Assembly (NCBI RefSeq): GCF_002312805.1
Contig: NZ_NMUA01000013.1
Location: 62,001-126,000, forward strand
DNA from: Sphingobium sp. D43FB
GTDB taxonomy: Bacteria > Pseudomonadota > Alphaproteobacteria > Sphingomonadales > Sphingomonadaceae
Direction: 5' to 3'
Length of the DNA: 64,000 nt
The position numbers were made by a program, and so were the translations under genes. Each line of letters opens with the position of its first letter. Positions within the stretch are counted from its first letter, which is position 1. Under the pieces are notes generated by a model. The model saw only the letters and a program-made list of their open reading frames with translations. It ran no database searches and was not told where the DNA came from. Shown in pieces: positions 54,660 to 64,000 of this stretch.

Positions 54660-56009
54660 TCACTTCGCCGCCTTCTTCGCCACCATCCGCTCGCGAAACG
54701 CCGCTGCCCAACCCGGCTTGCTCACCTGCGCGGGCCGCACCAGGCACAGCGAATCATCGCCCACCGGCTGCGTCACCACGCTACCCGCCGCCACGATCGC
54801 GCCGTCGCCAATCTTGACCGGCGCGACCAGCGCGCTGTTCGATCCGATGAACGCCCCCGCACCAATTTCCGTGCGATATTTGAAGAAACCGTCATAATTG
54901 CAGGTGATCGTCCCCGCGCCGATATTGGCCCCCGCGCCCACGCCCGCGTCGCCGATATAGGACAGGTGATTGACCTTCGCCCCTTCGCCCAGCCGCGCCT
55001 TCTTGATCTCGACGAAATTGCCGACCTTCGCCTTGACCCCGATCTCCGCGCCGGGCCGAAGCCGCGCATAGGGACCGATCGTCGCGCCGCGCTCGACGCG
55101 CGCGCCCTCCAGATGGGAAAAGGCGTGGATCACGACATCGTCGGCCACCGTCACGCCCGGCCCGAACACCACGTTCGGCTCGACCACCACATCGCGGCCC
55201 AGCACCGTATCATGCGCAAAGAACACCGTCTCCGGCGCCACCAAGGTCACACCCTCGCGCATCGCCTCGATCCGGCGGCGCGCCTGCCACATCGCTTCCA
55301 CGCCGGCCAGTTCGACCCGGCTGTTGACCCCCGCCACTTCCCAGGCTTCCGTCTCGATCACGGCGCTCTGCGCACCCGGCAGCATGATGATGTCGGGCAG
55401 ATAATATTCGCCAGCGGCATTATCATTGCCGATCTGGTCGAGCAGCACGAACAGGTCGGTCGATCGCACCGCCATCAGCCCGCTATTGCACAACGTCACC
55501 GCGCGCTCGGCCTCGCTCGCATCCTTAAATTCGACCATCTTGCCGATCATGCCCTGCCCGTCGGCGATGATCCGGCCATAGGCGGCGGCATTGTCGGGGC
55601 GGAAGCCCAGCACCACCGCGCGCGGATCATCGCCCCGGTTCAGCCGGTCGAGCATCGCCCGCATTGTCGCTGCGCTCACCAGCGGCACATCACCATAGAG
55701 GATCAGCACATCGCCCGCGAACCCGGCCAGCGCCTCATGCGCTTGGGCGACCGCATGGCCGGTGCCCAACTGCTTGTCCTGCACCGCGATCACCGCGCCG
55801 GTGCCCGCCACTGCCGCTTCCACCTGTTCCCGGCCTGCGCCGACCACCACCACCTGCCGCTCCGGCTCCAGCGCGGCGACACTCGCCAGCAGGTGCAGCA
55901 GCATCGGTCGCCCGGCGACCGGGTGCAAAACCTTGTGCAGCGCGGATTTCATGCGCGTGCCTTGGCCTGCGGCAAGGATGATGACGGCGAGAGGACGGGC
56001 GGCAGTCAC
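54660..56009 (-). CDS. glmU: Bifunctional GlmU (GlcN-1-P acetyltransferase / UDP-GlcNAc pyrophosphorylase)
   Basis: 449 residues from the GTG at 56009; two ATGs farther upstream (56057 and beyond) would only add unsupported residues. Uridyltransferase domain: LAVIILAAGQGTRM with the nucleotide-binding GxGTRMxS-like loop. C-terminal left-handed beta-helix with the LEGARVERGATIGPYARLRP repeats and a terminal IGSNSALVAPVKIG block (acetyltransferase His/Asn residues). Supplies UDP-GlcNAc to the cell wall. Divergent from gph. Confidence 0.93.
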   Translation of the reverse strand: MTAARPLAVIILAAGQGTRMKSALHKVLHPVAGRPMLLHLLASVAALEPERQVVVVGAGREQVEAAVAGTGAVIAVQDKQLGTGHAVAQAHEALAGFAGDVLILYGDVPLVSAATMRAMLDRLNRGDDPRAVVLGFRPDNAAAYGRIIADGQGMIGKMVEFKDASEAERAVTLCNSGLMAVRSTDLFVLLDQIGNDNAAGEYYLPDIIMLPGAQSAVIETEAWEVAGVNSRVELAGVEAMWQARRRIEAMREGVTLVAPETVFFAHDTVLGRDVVVEPNVVFGPGVTVADDVVIHAFSHLEGARVERGATIGPYARLRPGAEIGVKAKVGNFVEIKKARLGEGAKVNHLSYIGDAGVGAGANIGAGTITCNYDGFFKYRTEIGAGAFIGSNSALVAPVKIGDGAIVAAGSVVTQPVGDDSLCLVRPAQVSKPGWAAAFRERMVAKKAAK

Positions 56010-56100
56010 GATGGCTTTGTCCCTGATAAAAAGGTTGATGGCCCAAGGCTCTGCCATGTTTGGCTTGCCTTTGCCACCGCCCACGCGGCATGGCGCGGCC

Positions 56101-56769
56101 ATGGCCACTATTCCTTTCGATATCGTCGGCTTCGACCTCGACGGCACGTTGATCGACACCAGCGGCGATCTCGCCGCGGCGGTCAACCATGCCATCGGCA
56201 CGGTGGGCCTTGCCCCCTTCCCCGTCGCGGACATTCGCCCTTTCGTGGGCCAGGGCGCGAAAGTAATGCTGGACCGCGCGCTGGCGGCGTCGGACGCGCA
56301 GGACGATGCCTTGCTCGCGCAATTGCTCCCGGTGCTGCTCGACTATTATCAGGCGAATCTCAGCGCTCATTCGGCCCCCTACCCCGGCCTCATCGACGCG
56401 ATGGACGCGCTGACAGCGGCAGGTGTCACGCTCGCCATCTGCACCAACAAGGCGGAGCGTTTCGCCTTGCCGCTGATGGATCAGCTTGGCCTGTCGCACC
56501 GTTTCGCCAGCATCGTCGGCGGCGATACGGTCGGCATCGGCAAGCCCGATCCCGCGCCGATCCACGCCATGATCGAGCGGGCAGGCGGCGGCCGTACCAT
56601 CTTCGTCGGCGACACGATCAACGACATTGCGGGCGCGCGCAATGCTGGCATCCCTAGCGTCGCGGTCAGCTTCGGCTTTCTCGACGGCCCGGTCGAAGAG
56701 TTGCAGGCCGACGCCACCATCCACCATTTCGACGAATTGCTGCCCCTGCTGCAAGGCTGGCCGCAATGA
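56101..56769 (+). CDS. gph: Phosphoglycolate phosphatase (HAD family)
   Basis: 222 residues. HAD motifs: VGFDLDGTLIDT (motif I), ICTNKAE (motif II) and GKPDP...FVGDT (motif III/IV). Dephosphorylates phosphoglycolate from oxygenase damage or DNA repair. Overlaps the next gene by 4 bp. Confidence 0.9.
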   Translation: MATIPFDIVGFDLDGTLIDTSGDLAAAVNHAIGTVGLAPFPVADIRPFVGQGAKVMLDRALAASDAQDDALLAQLLPVLLDYYQANLSAHSAPYPGLIDAMDALTAAGVTLAICTNKAERFALPLMDQLGLSHRFASIVGGDTVGIGKPDPAPIHAMIERAGGGRTIFVGDTINDIAGARNAGIPSVAVSFGFLDGPVEELQADATIHHFDELLPLLQGWPQ

Positions 56770-57533
56770 CGCTGCGGCTGGAGCGCGACGGCCCGGTCGC
56801 CCGGCTGCTGATCGACCGCCCGGCCCGGCGCAACGCCATGACGCAGGCGATGTGGGAGATGCTGCCGGTCCTCGTCGGCGAAGCCATGGCGAACGATGCC
56901 ATCCGCGTGCTGATCCTCGCGTCGGCCACCCCCGGCCTGTTCTGCGCCGGGGCGGATATCGATGAATTTGCGACTTGCTCCGGCGACCCCGACTGGCGCA
57001 TCGCGAACCAGACAGCGATCCGTGCAACGCAATATGCGCTCGCCCATGCCGACAAGCCAGTGATCGCCGCGATCGACGGCGATTGCGTCGGTGGCGGCTG
57101 CGGCCTCGCTATTGCCTGCGACCTGCGCATTGCCGCGCCCGTTGCGCGGCTGGGCATCACGCCTGCCAAGCTCGGTATCGTCTATTCGTTGTTCGACACC
57201 AAATTGCTGGTCGATCTCGTCGGCCCGGCCCGCGCCAAGCGCATCCTCTTCACCGGCGCGCTGCACGACGCGGACGCCGCGCTCACAATCGGCCTGATCG
57301 ACCAGATCGCCGCCGATCCGCTGGCGGCAGCAGACGCCCTTGCCCACACCATCGCCGCCAATGCCCAGCATAGCGTGCGATCCTCCAAGGCGATCATCCG
57401 CCGCATCCTCGATGGCCAGGCCGATGATGACGAAGGCACGCTGGCGCTCTTCCGCGACGCCTTCACCCTGCCCGATTTCGCCGAAGGCGTGGCCGCCTTC
57501 CGCGCCAAACGCAAACCCGATTTCGGCGGCTAA
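56766..57533 (+). CDS. Enoyl-CoA hydratase/isomerase family protein
   Basis: 255 residues, crotonase fold. Oxyanion-hole residues are in RPARRNAMTQAMW and IDGDCVGGGCGLAIACD (glycine-rich). Coupled to gph by a 4-bp overlap. Could act in beta-oxidation; the exact substrate is unknown. Confidence 0.85.
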   Translation: MTLRLERDGPVARLLIDRPARRNAMTQAMWEMLPVLVGEAMANDAIRVLILASATPGLFCAGADIDEFATCSGDPDWRIANQTAIRATQYALAHADKPVIAAIDGDCVGGGCGLAIACDLRIAAPVARLGITPAKLGIVYSLFDTKLLVDLVGPARAKRILFTGALHDADAALTIGLIDQIAADPLAAADALAHTIAANAQHSVRSSKAIIRRILDGQADDDEGTLALFRDAFTLPDFAEGVAAFRAKRKPDFGG

Positions 57534-57537
57534 GGCC

Positions 57538-57966
57538 TCAGGGCTGCGCAGCCGCGAAATAGGATGCGACCCAATCGCGCAGCGCTTCATCGGACGTGAC
57601 CGCCGCGCTCAAATCCGGCTGCCCCGGCCAGCCCGCATCGCGCACCGTCATCCCGCCGCCGCTGCGCTCGCCCTCATAGCGCGGCAGGACGTGGAAATGG
57701 ACGTACGGGTCAACCATCATCAGCATCAGATAGTTGATCTTCTGATAGCCGACCGCCGCCCGCAATGCCGCTTCGATCGCCCCGGTCACGATCTTGAGTT
57801 CGGCATGGGCTTCGGCCGGCAAATCCCCGAACGCGGTCGCGTCGCTCTTGGCCGCCAGCACCAGCGACCCCAGCGTCGGCTGGGCCGGGCGCAGCAACAC
57901 CACCCAATGCGCAAACTCCGCGATCAGGCTGGCGGGCCAGCCGAACTTCTTTATCGTATCGTTCAT
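57538..57966 (-). CDS. HIT-family protein with an altered His triad
   Basis: 142 residues. The HIT motif is DPYVHFHVLPRY: the second and third His of HxHxH are kept (the nucleophile is the middle one) but the first is Tyr. HIT proteins hydrolyse or transfer nucleoside phosphates. Gene order (HIT, CDP-alcohol transferase) suggests it acts in the same pathway. Overlaps the CDP-alcohol transferase by 4 bp. Confidence 0.85.
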   Translation of the reverse strand: MNDTIKKFGWPASLIAEFAHWVVLLRPAQPTLGSLVLAAKSDATAFGDLPAEAHAELKIVTGAIEAALRAAVGYQKINYLMLMMVDPYVHFHVLPRYEGERSGGGMTVRDAGWPGQPDLSAAVTSDEALRDWVASYFAAAQP

Positions 57967-59057
57967 GCTGCCGCCTCATCCATCCAACTGACGATCGGCC
58001 GTCCCGACCGTTTCACGCCATAGGCCTGCGCCAGCCGCACCGCATGGACGACCAGTGAAATCACCGTCCACCAGGCCAGCGCCACCAGCCCGATATCGGG
58101 TCGCCCCAACAGCAGCGCCACGAACAGGATCACCATATTCGGGTTGCGCCGCGCCGTCACCAGCCGGAACTGGCTGTCGAACCGCCGCCAGACATGGATA
58201 TCCATACCGAAATCCTTGAGGAACGCCCCCTCGATCAGGCGTTGCAGCACATAGCCGACGACCACCGCCGCCATCACCAGGATGAACGCCTGCCCCGTCA
58301 GCGACAGGCCCCAAGCGGCCAGACCCGTTCCCCAGAAATACCACCAGAAGGGTGGGTGAACCAGATCGACGCCATGGTCGATCACATTGCCCCATTTGGA
58401 CGAGGTGATGGTACAGCGCGCCAGCTTCCCGTCCACCGTATCCAGCACCATGAAGATGAAACCGCACAGGAACCCGGTCCAATACATCCCTTCTGAAAAC
58501 AGGAAGGTCGCGATCAGGCACAGCGTCACCCCGATCACCGACACCATATTGGGCGTCATCTTGAGCTGCGCCGCGATCCGCGTCAGCACCAGCGCCAGTT
58601 CGGGCCACAGATATTTGGTCAGCACGTCCGTCACGCCCTTATAGGCGCCGAAATAGCTGTGCCGCTCGATCGCGCGCCGGGTCGCGGGAGTGAGTTCGCG
58701 CACCATCGGCTGCTCCAGCTTGCGCAACTGCCGGTTATAGAGTTTGCGCCCGTCCGACAGGTCAACGACCGTCACCCGCATCGGATCATGTCCCTGCGGC
58801 ACCTGCCCCACGACCGGCACGCCACCCCAGGCAAAGACCGTCCCCGGCGTCTCCAACACCAGCCGCAACAGCAGCGGATCGAATGCATAGGTGAGGTTGA
58901 AGACCAGTTCATGCCCCGGTGCCAGCGCGCTGCCATTCTTCGCCGCGCTTTCCGCCATCCGGCGGTTGCGTTCGGCATTGGTCATGCCCCAGATCGGCGT
59001 GGCATTCTGCCCCAGCATGCGAATGGGGCCAAGGGCAGTGGTCATCGTCTCAGTCAT
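57963..59057 (-). CDS. CDP-alcohol phosphotransferase with an N-terminal extension
   Basis: 364 residues; about 170 residues precede the membrane domain. The CDP-OH transferase signature is DGKLARCTITSSKWGNVIDHGVD-like, matching D-G-x2-A-R-x8-G-x3-D-x3-D. Five to six spans follow. The extension has no clear catalytic motif but contains RDG-like charged blocks. Such fusions make unusual phosphoinositol- or glycerol-type lipids. Substrate cannot be told from sequence. Overlaps the next gene by 4 bp at its start. Confidence 0.75.
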   Translation of the reverse strand: MTETMTTALGPIRMLGQNATPIWGMTNAERNRRMAESAAKNGSALAPGHELVFNLTYAFDPLLLRLVLETPGTVFAWGGVPVVGQVPQGHDPMRVTVVDLSDGRKLYNRQLRKLEQPMVRELTPATRRAIERHSYFGAYKGVTDVLTKYLWPELALVLTRIAAQLKMTPNMVSVIGVTLCLIATFLFSEGMYWTGFLCGFIFMVLDTVDGKLARCTITSSKWGNVIDHGVDLVHPPFWWYFWGTGLAAWGLSLTGQAFILVMAAVVVGYVLQRLIEGAFLKDFGMDIHVWRRFDSQFRLVTARRNPNMVILFVALLLGRPDIGLVALAWWTVISLVVHAVRLAQAYGVKRSGRPIVSWMDEAAA

Positions 59058-60121
59058 GCAGGCGCTTTCGCGAAGGTCATTATGATGTCGGCCTGCCGCC
59101 GCGACGCGGGAATCGGCGACAGGTCGATGGATTGCTCCATCGCCGCTTCCTGCGCAGCAACGAAGCCGGGTTGCAAGTCTTGCGCCCGCGCCAGGGCATC
59201 GGCCAGCGCGTCCGGCGTCTCGATCACCTGCCCCAACCGCCAATGCGCAAAGGCGTCACCACTGGCATCGCGCCGGTCGAGATTGAGGAAGATGCACGGC
59301 CGCGGCTGGATCAGAAACTCATATATCTGGCTCGATACATCGCCCAGATAGACGTCGGCGCTCATCGTATAACTCATGTCGATCGCATGGCGGCTGCCCA
59401 TGTCCACACGGATATGCGGCGCGGCGCTGACGATCGGCGCGACCGCCTGCGCCAGCTTCGTGTGCGGCGCGATGATGACATTCCACCCCTTGAGCGACTC
59501 CAGCGCCGCCAGCATCGCCGGGCCATGCCGCACCCAGGAGGACAGATCAGGGTCGAAATGCGGATTATAGAGCAGCACCGGCTTGTCGTCGGCGAAGAAT
59601 CGCTGCCGCGCTGCCTTCAACTCGAACTTGGCATAGCCCCCGACCACGACCTTATCCGCCGCGCACAACCCCCGTTCGATCATCCGGCGACGATCCTTTT
59701 CGCCTGCCACCAGCGTCAGGTCGAAATCGGCATGGCGCTTCTTATAGCCCCCCTCCCGGTCGCCCGCGCCATGTTTGATCAGCACCAGTCGCGACGCGAA
59801 TCCCGGCACCCGCCGCAACCAGGCTGTGGAAATCTCCGTCGTCACCAGCAGCGGAAAGGCCGCGATCGTGCGGTAATTGCCGAGCAGGGTGAGGATTCGC
59901 GAGGGCTGGCGGAACAGCGAGTCGGGTTGGCCCGAAAAGCGCCGCAACCGTACCGGCCGCAACCGCTGGTCGGTGTCATACCCCGCCACCAGATCCAGTA
60001 TCGCATCCGATGGCGACAGCACATGCACCCGCACCCCCGGACGCCGCGCCAGTTCCAGCGCGGCAGGCAGCCAATGATAAAGCTGCTGCGCTTCGGCAAT
60101 GGCGAGAAAGGCGATGTCCAT
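59054..60121 (-). CDS. CDP-glycerol glycerophosphotransferase-like protein
   Basis: 355 residues. The C-terminal part has DVYLGDVSSQIYEFL and later LNLDR, resembling the TagF-type active site (DxxxxD-Y-S-S pattern), with an N-terminal GT-B like half (LLVTTEISTAWL). It probably transfers glycerol phosphate or a related group. It is translationally coupled (4-bp overlap) to the CDP-alcohol phosphotransferase, which suggests a shared polyol-phosphate product. Confidence 0.6.
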   Translation of the reverse strand: MDIAFLAIAEAQQLYHWLPAALELARRPGVRVHVLSPSDAILDLVAGYDTDQRLRPVRLRRFSGQPDSLFRQPSRILTLLGNYRTIAAFPLLVTTEISTAWLRRVPGFASRLVLIKHGAGDREGGYKKRHADFDLTLVAGEKDRRRMIERGLCAADKVVVGGYAKFELKAARQRFFADDKPVLLYNPHFDPDLSSWVRHGPAMLAALESLKGWNVIIAPHTKLAQAVAPIVSAAPHIRVDMGSRHAIDMSYTMSADVYLGDVSSQIYEFLIQPRPCIFLNLDRRDASGDAFAHWRLGQVIETPDALADALARAQDLQPGFVAAQEAAMEQSIDLSPIPASRRQADIIMTFAKAPA

Positions 60122-60279
60122 GCGCGAAAGCCACTCCAGACGGGCTGGAGGCCTAGCGGCGATACAGGGGCTTTTGCAAGGGCGCGCGTCGCATTCCCTT
60201 TTGTAGGTGCTGGACCTTTGCCCATATTTTGGTATGCGGGCCGCAACCGAACGACACTCTGAAAGAGGCTCGACGAGCG

Positions 60280-61068
60280 ATGGCCGAATTTGCGTTGCCC
60301 AAGAACAGCAAGATCAGCGGTAAGGGTGTGACCCACCCCGCCCCCGCAGGCGCAACCAATGTGCGCAGCTTCAAAGTCTATCGCTATGATCCCGACTCCG
60401 GGCAAAACCCGCGTTACGACACGTTCGAGGTTGACCTCGACCAGTGCGGACCGATGGTTCTGGACGCGCTGATCAAGATCAAGAATGAATATGACACCAC
60501 GCTGACCTTCCGCCGTTCCTGCCGCGAAGGCATTTGCGGCTCCTGTTCGATGAACATGAACGGCAAGAACGGCCTCGCTTGCACCACCGCGATCGACGAA
60601 TGTTCGGGCAAGGATGTGAAGATCACGCCGCTGCCGCATATGGACGTGATCAAGGATCTGGTGCCCGATTTCACGCATTTCTACGCCCAGTACAACTCGA
60701 TCCAGCCCTGGCTCAAGACCGTGTCGCCACCGCCATCGGGCAAGGAGCGACTCCAGTCGCCCGCCGAGCGCGAAAAGCTCGACGGCCTTTATGAGTGCAT
60801 CCTGTGCGCCTGCTGCTCGACCAGCTGCCCCTCTTATTGGTGGAACAGCGACAAGTTCCTGGGCCCGGCCATCCTGCTCCAGGCCTATCGCTGGCTGGCC
60901 GACAGCCGCGACGAATATACGGGCGATCGCCTCGACGAGCTGGAAGATCCCTTCCGCCTCTATCGCTGCCACACCATCATGAACTGCGCCAATGTCTGCC
61001 CCAAGGGTCTGTCGCCGGCCAAGGCGATCGCCGAGACCAAGAAGATGATGGTCGAACGGCAGCTTTGA
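60280..61068 (+). CDS. sdhB: Succinate dehydrogenase iron-sulfur subunit
   Basis: 262 residues. The [2Fe-2S] ligands are in [15 protein letters not shown], and the [4Fe-4S]/[3Fe-4S] ligands in [16 protein letters not shown] and [15 protein letters not shown]. Part of complex II. The other sdh genes are not in this window; sdhB here stands on its own with the thioesterase gene behind it. A loose AAAGAGG precedes the ATG. Confidence 0.95.
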   Translation: MAEFALPKNSKISGKGVTHPAPAGATNVRSFKVYRYDPDSGQNPRYDTFEVDLDQCGPMVLDALIKIKNEYDTTLTFRRSCREGICGSCSMNMNGKNGLACTTAIDECSGKDVKITPLPHMDVIKDLVPDFTHFYAQYNSIQPWLKTVSPPPSGKERLQSPAEREKLDGLYECILCACCSTSCPSYWWNSDKFLGPAILLQAYRWLADSRDEYTGDRLDELEDPFRLYRCHTIMNCANVCPKGLSPAKAIAETKKMMVERQL

Positions 61069-61070
61069 TC

Positions 61071-61532
61071 TTGAATAGTGATGGTGTCGCCGGGGGTCAG
61101 CCACTGACGGACGGGCAATGGGCGGGCTGGATCGCATGGTCCGACCCGCACCCCGATACGTTTTTGCAGGCGATCGGGCGCGGCTATATGCGCGAACTCT
61201 CGCCCGGCCGGGCGGAAGTCGCGCTGGAAACCCGCTCCAGCCATCGCAACCGGCTCGACACGCTCCATGGCGGCTTCCTCGCCGCCTTTGCCGACCACGC
61301 CTATTTTGGCGCGCTCTGGGCGATGGGGCATAAGGATCAGATCCATGGCGTGACCATCGACCTGTCGATGCAATATCTGGGCGCCGGGCGCGTCGGCCCG
61401 CTGCTGCTGGCGCAGGTCGACCTGTTGCGTGAAACCGGCCGCCTGCTGTTCCTGCGGATGTTGATGACGCAGGATGGCGAACCCGTCGCCGCCTCCACCG
61501 CCACCATCCGTAAGGCCCCGCCCGCCAAATGA
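61071..61532 (+). CDS. Hotdog-fold thioesterase (PaaI family)
   Basis: 153 residues from a TTG at 61071; TTG at 61065, overlapping the sdhB stop, is another candidate and no ATG is near the N-terminus. The active-site region is LDTLHGGFLAAFADHAYFGA, typical of PaaI/4HBT thioesterases. It cleaves acyl-CoA or acyl-carrier thioesters, substrate unknown. Its stop overlaps zapE (4 bp). Confidence 0.8.
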   Translation: MNSDGVAGGQPLTDGQWAGWIAWSDPHPDTFLQAIGRGYMRELSPGRAEVALETRSSHRNRLDTLHGGFLAAFADHAYFGALWAMGHKDQIHGVTIDLSMQYLGAGRVGPLLLAQVDLLRETGRLLFLRMLMTQDGEPVAASTATIRKAPPAK

Positions 61533-62641
61533 CCGGTGTCCTTGCTCGCTACGAAGCGTTGATCGCTGCCGGAGAATTGCGCGCCGATCCCGATCAGCGC
61601 GCCGCCGCCGTCCGGCTCGACACCCTGCAACAGCAGTTGGAAGCCGCGCCCGAACGCGGCTCGACTCTGTGGCGGCTGCTCCGCAAGGCCCCCGAACCGC
61701 CGCGCGGCCTCTATATGTGGGGCGGCGTCGGGCGCGGCAAATCCATGTTGATGGACCTGTTCTTCGACACGGTGAAAATCCCGCGCAAGGCGCGTGCCCA
61801 TTTCCACGAGTTCATGCTCGACGTCCACGCCCGCTTGGCCGAGGCGCGCAAGTCCGAAACCGGCGACCCCATCCCCCCGGTGGTCGAAGCGCTGGCTGAG
61901 AATGCGCGGCTGCTATGCTTTGACGAGATGGTGGTCAACAATATGGCCGACGCCGCGATCATGTCGCGGCTGTTCACGGGATTGCTCGAAAAGCGCGTGA
62001 CGATCGTCACCACGTCGAACCGCGTGCCCGACGATCTCTACAAGGACGGCCTCAACCGCCAGTTGTTCCTGCCCTTCATCGACCTGATCAAGGATCGGCT
62101 CGATGTGCAGACATTGAACGGCCCGACCGACTATCGCCGCGACCGGCTGGGCGATGCGACGCTATGGCACTGCCCCAATGGCGACGAAGCCACGGCGGCG
62201 CTCAGCACCGCCTTCTTCCGCCTGACCGACTATCCGCCGTCCGACCGCGCCCATGTCCCGTCCGAAGACATAGCCGTGCAGGGCGGCCGCACCCTGCATG
62301 TGCCCAAAAGCCTCAAGGGCGTCGCCGTCTTCTCGTTCAAGCGCCTGTGCGCCGAAGCGCGCGGCGCGCCCGACTATCTGGCGATCGCGCGCAAATATCA
62401 TAGCGTCATCATCGTCGGCATCCCGGTGCTTGGCCCGGAAAACCGCAATGAAGCCGCCCGCTTCGTCACGCTGATCGACTCGCTCTACGAATATAAGGTC
62501 AAATTGCTGGCCTCGGCCGACGCGGAACCGGCCCAGCTCTATCCGCAAGGCGATGGCGCGTTCGAATTTGAACGCACCGTCTCACGCCTCATGGAAATGC
62601 AGTCCGACGATTATCTCGCGCTCGGCCACGGCCCCAAATAG
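61529..62641 (+). CDS. zapE: ZapE/AFG1-family ATPase
   Basis: 370 residues, AFG1-like AAA protein. Walker A is GGVGRGKSMLMD; Walker B is CFDEMVVNNMADAAI. In E. coli ZapE destabilises Z-rings; homologues also act in mitochondrial quality control. Overlaps the thioesterase by 4 bp. In this genome it lies before mdh, as in many alphaproteobacteria. Confidence 0.92.
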   Translation: MTGVLARYEALIAAGELRADPDQRAAAVRLDTLQQQLEAAPERGSTLWRLLRKAPEPPRGLYMWGGVGRGKSMLMDLFFDTVKIPRKARAHFHEFMLDVHARLAEARKSETGDPIPPVVEALAENARLLCFDEMVVNNMADAAIMSRLFTGLLEKRVTIVTTSNRVPDDLYKDGLNRQLFLPFIDLIKDRLDVQTLNGPTDYRRDRLGDATLWHCPNGDEATAALSTAFFRLTDYPPSDRAHVPSEDIAVQGGRTLHVPKSLKGVAVFSFKRLCAEARGAPDYLAIARKYHSVIIVGIPVLGPENRNEAARFVTLIDSLYEYKVKLLASADAEPAQLYPQGDGAFEFERTVSRLMEMQSDDYLALGHGPK

Positions 62642-62692
62642 CATCCTCCCCTGGCAGGGGGTCGTTGCGAAATGCGCATCGCTTACCAATCA

Positions 62693-62782
62693 CCGTCATT
62701 CCCGCGAAGGCGGGAACCCATCTCCCCCCTTATCGTCTTGGCTTTCGGTTCGGAGATGGATCCCCGCCTTCGCGGGGATGAC
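62693..62782. repeat. REP-type palindromic repeat (class B variant) upstream of mdh
   Basis: Starts CCGTCATTCCCGCGAAGGCG and ends with inverted CGCCTTCGCGGGGATGAC. An extra class C fragment, TCCTCCCCTGGCAGGGGG, lies at 62645-62661. Confidence 0.85.
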
Positions 62783-62879
62783 ATAAAGACCTATGGGTAA
62801 CTGCCTGTTGCAGCACGTTATAGCGCGCATCGCCGTCATCACGGCGCAATCTTCTTGTCCATATCCTGCGAAAAATAGA

Positions 62880-62909
62880 CCGGATGCCTTCCGTCGGGAA
62901 GGCATCCGG
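62880..62909. other. Perfect 13-bp stem-loop in the mdh leader
   Basis: Arms CCGGATGCCTTCC and GGAAGGCATCCGG with a GTCG tetraloop. On the minus strand it is followed by TCTATTTTT and would be a terminator; there is no minus-strand gene nearby. On the plus strand it would be a stable hairpin about 200 bp before mdh. Its role is unknown. Confidence 0.6.
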
Positions 62910-62969
62910 CAGGGTAGCGCTGCAGGGAAGGCTCACCGGCCAGGGTAGGAGCCGGGAGCGACAGCGTGT

Positions 62970-62996
62970 GAATCGCCTTTAATGCAACTGCGAATG
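62970..62996. promoter_or_regulatory. Candidate Fur-type box upstream of mdh
   Basis: TGCGAATGAATTGCA (within 62980-63010) is an imperfect palindrome resembling the TGC-rich Fur boxes of alphaproteobacteria. It lies about 100 bp before the mdh start. The match is partial. Confidence 0.25.
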
Positions 62997-63010
62997 AATT
63001 GCAAAGATAA

Positions 63011-64000
<990 letters not shown>

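Noticed and set aside
54966..56657. 563-codon plus-strand frame opposite glmU
   Set aside because: Shadow of glmU; the end part overlaps gph in another frame.

Overview
The window is a GC-rich stretch of chromosome from an alphaproteobacterium, almost certainly a member of the Sphingomonadaceae (Sphingobium/Sphingomonas type). The main evidence is a serine palmitoyltransferase gene with a dedicated acyl carrier protein (sphingolipid synthesis), an NDUFS4-like complex I accessory subunit, a split glycine decarboxylase behind a tandem glycine riboswitch, a complete alphaproteobacterial division/cell-wall (dcw) cluster, and many palindromic REP-type repeats. No rRNA, tRNA, prophage, insertion sequence or CRISPR array was seen. 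Genus and species are not resolved from sequence alone.

Layout. 1-4.2 kb: end of ccmA, ccmB (cytochrome c maturation), a BNR-type lipoprotein, a DMT exporter and a JmjC/cupin protein. 4.2-9.5 kb: chorismate mutase, long-chain prenyl diphosphate synthase, TauE-type exporter, HrpB helicase, NDUFS4-like protein. 9.5-15.4 kb: acyl carrier protein plus serine palmitoyltransferase, a hybrid histidine kinase, a Tam41-like protein and a cytochrome P450. 15.4-21.2 kb: glycine cleavage operon gcvT-gcvH-gcvPA-gcvPB plus a DUF938 methyltransferase, led by a two-aptamer glycine riboswitch. 21.3-24.3 kb: dGTPase and a secreted TPR/SPOR protein. 24.4-43.9 kb: the dcw cluster on the minus strand, mraZ-rsmH-ftsL-ftsI-murE-murF-mraY-murD-ftsW-murG-murC-(65-codon gene)-murB-ddl-ftsQ-ftsA-ftsZ, closed by an intrinsic terminator after ftsZ.

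43.9-51.1 kb: two membrane proteins, cysteine synthase, a SleB-type cell wall hydrolase, a candidate small RNA and an entericidin-like lipoprotein, the twin-arginine translocase (tatABC) and scpAB. 51.1-60.1 kb: glmS and glmU (UDP-GlcNAc supply), a VapBC-type toxin-antitoxin pair, a metallophosphatase, gph, an enoyl-CoA hydratase, and an envelope-lipid-like trio (HIT protein, CDP-alcohol phosphotransferase, CDP-glycerol transferase-like protein). 60.2-64 kb: sdhB, a hotdog thioesterase, zapE and the first 298 codons of mdh.

Most of the window serves envelope building: peptidoglycan precursor synthesis and division (dcw), its UDP-GlcNAc supply (glmS, glmU), sphingolipids (acp-spt), isoprenoid tails (prenyl synthase), and export (tat, ccm). 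The most unusual signals are: (i) a short AT-rich region at 47.63-47.99 kb with two perfect stem-loops carrying long C-runs in their loops, each followed or preceded by general-stress (EcfG-type) promoter-like sequences; (ii) REP elements sitting in frame inside murD (two) and hrpB (one), and filling the only sizeable gaps of the dcw cluster; (iii) 10-bp-phased GGGA repeats in front of mraZ; and (iv) a probably leaderless vapBC operon with repeated operator palindromes.
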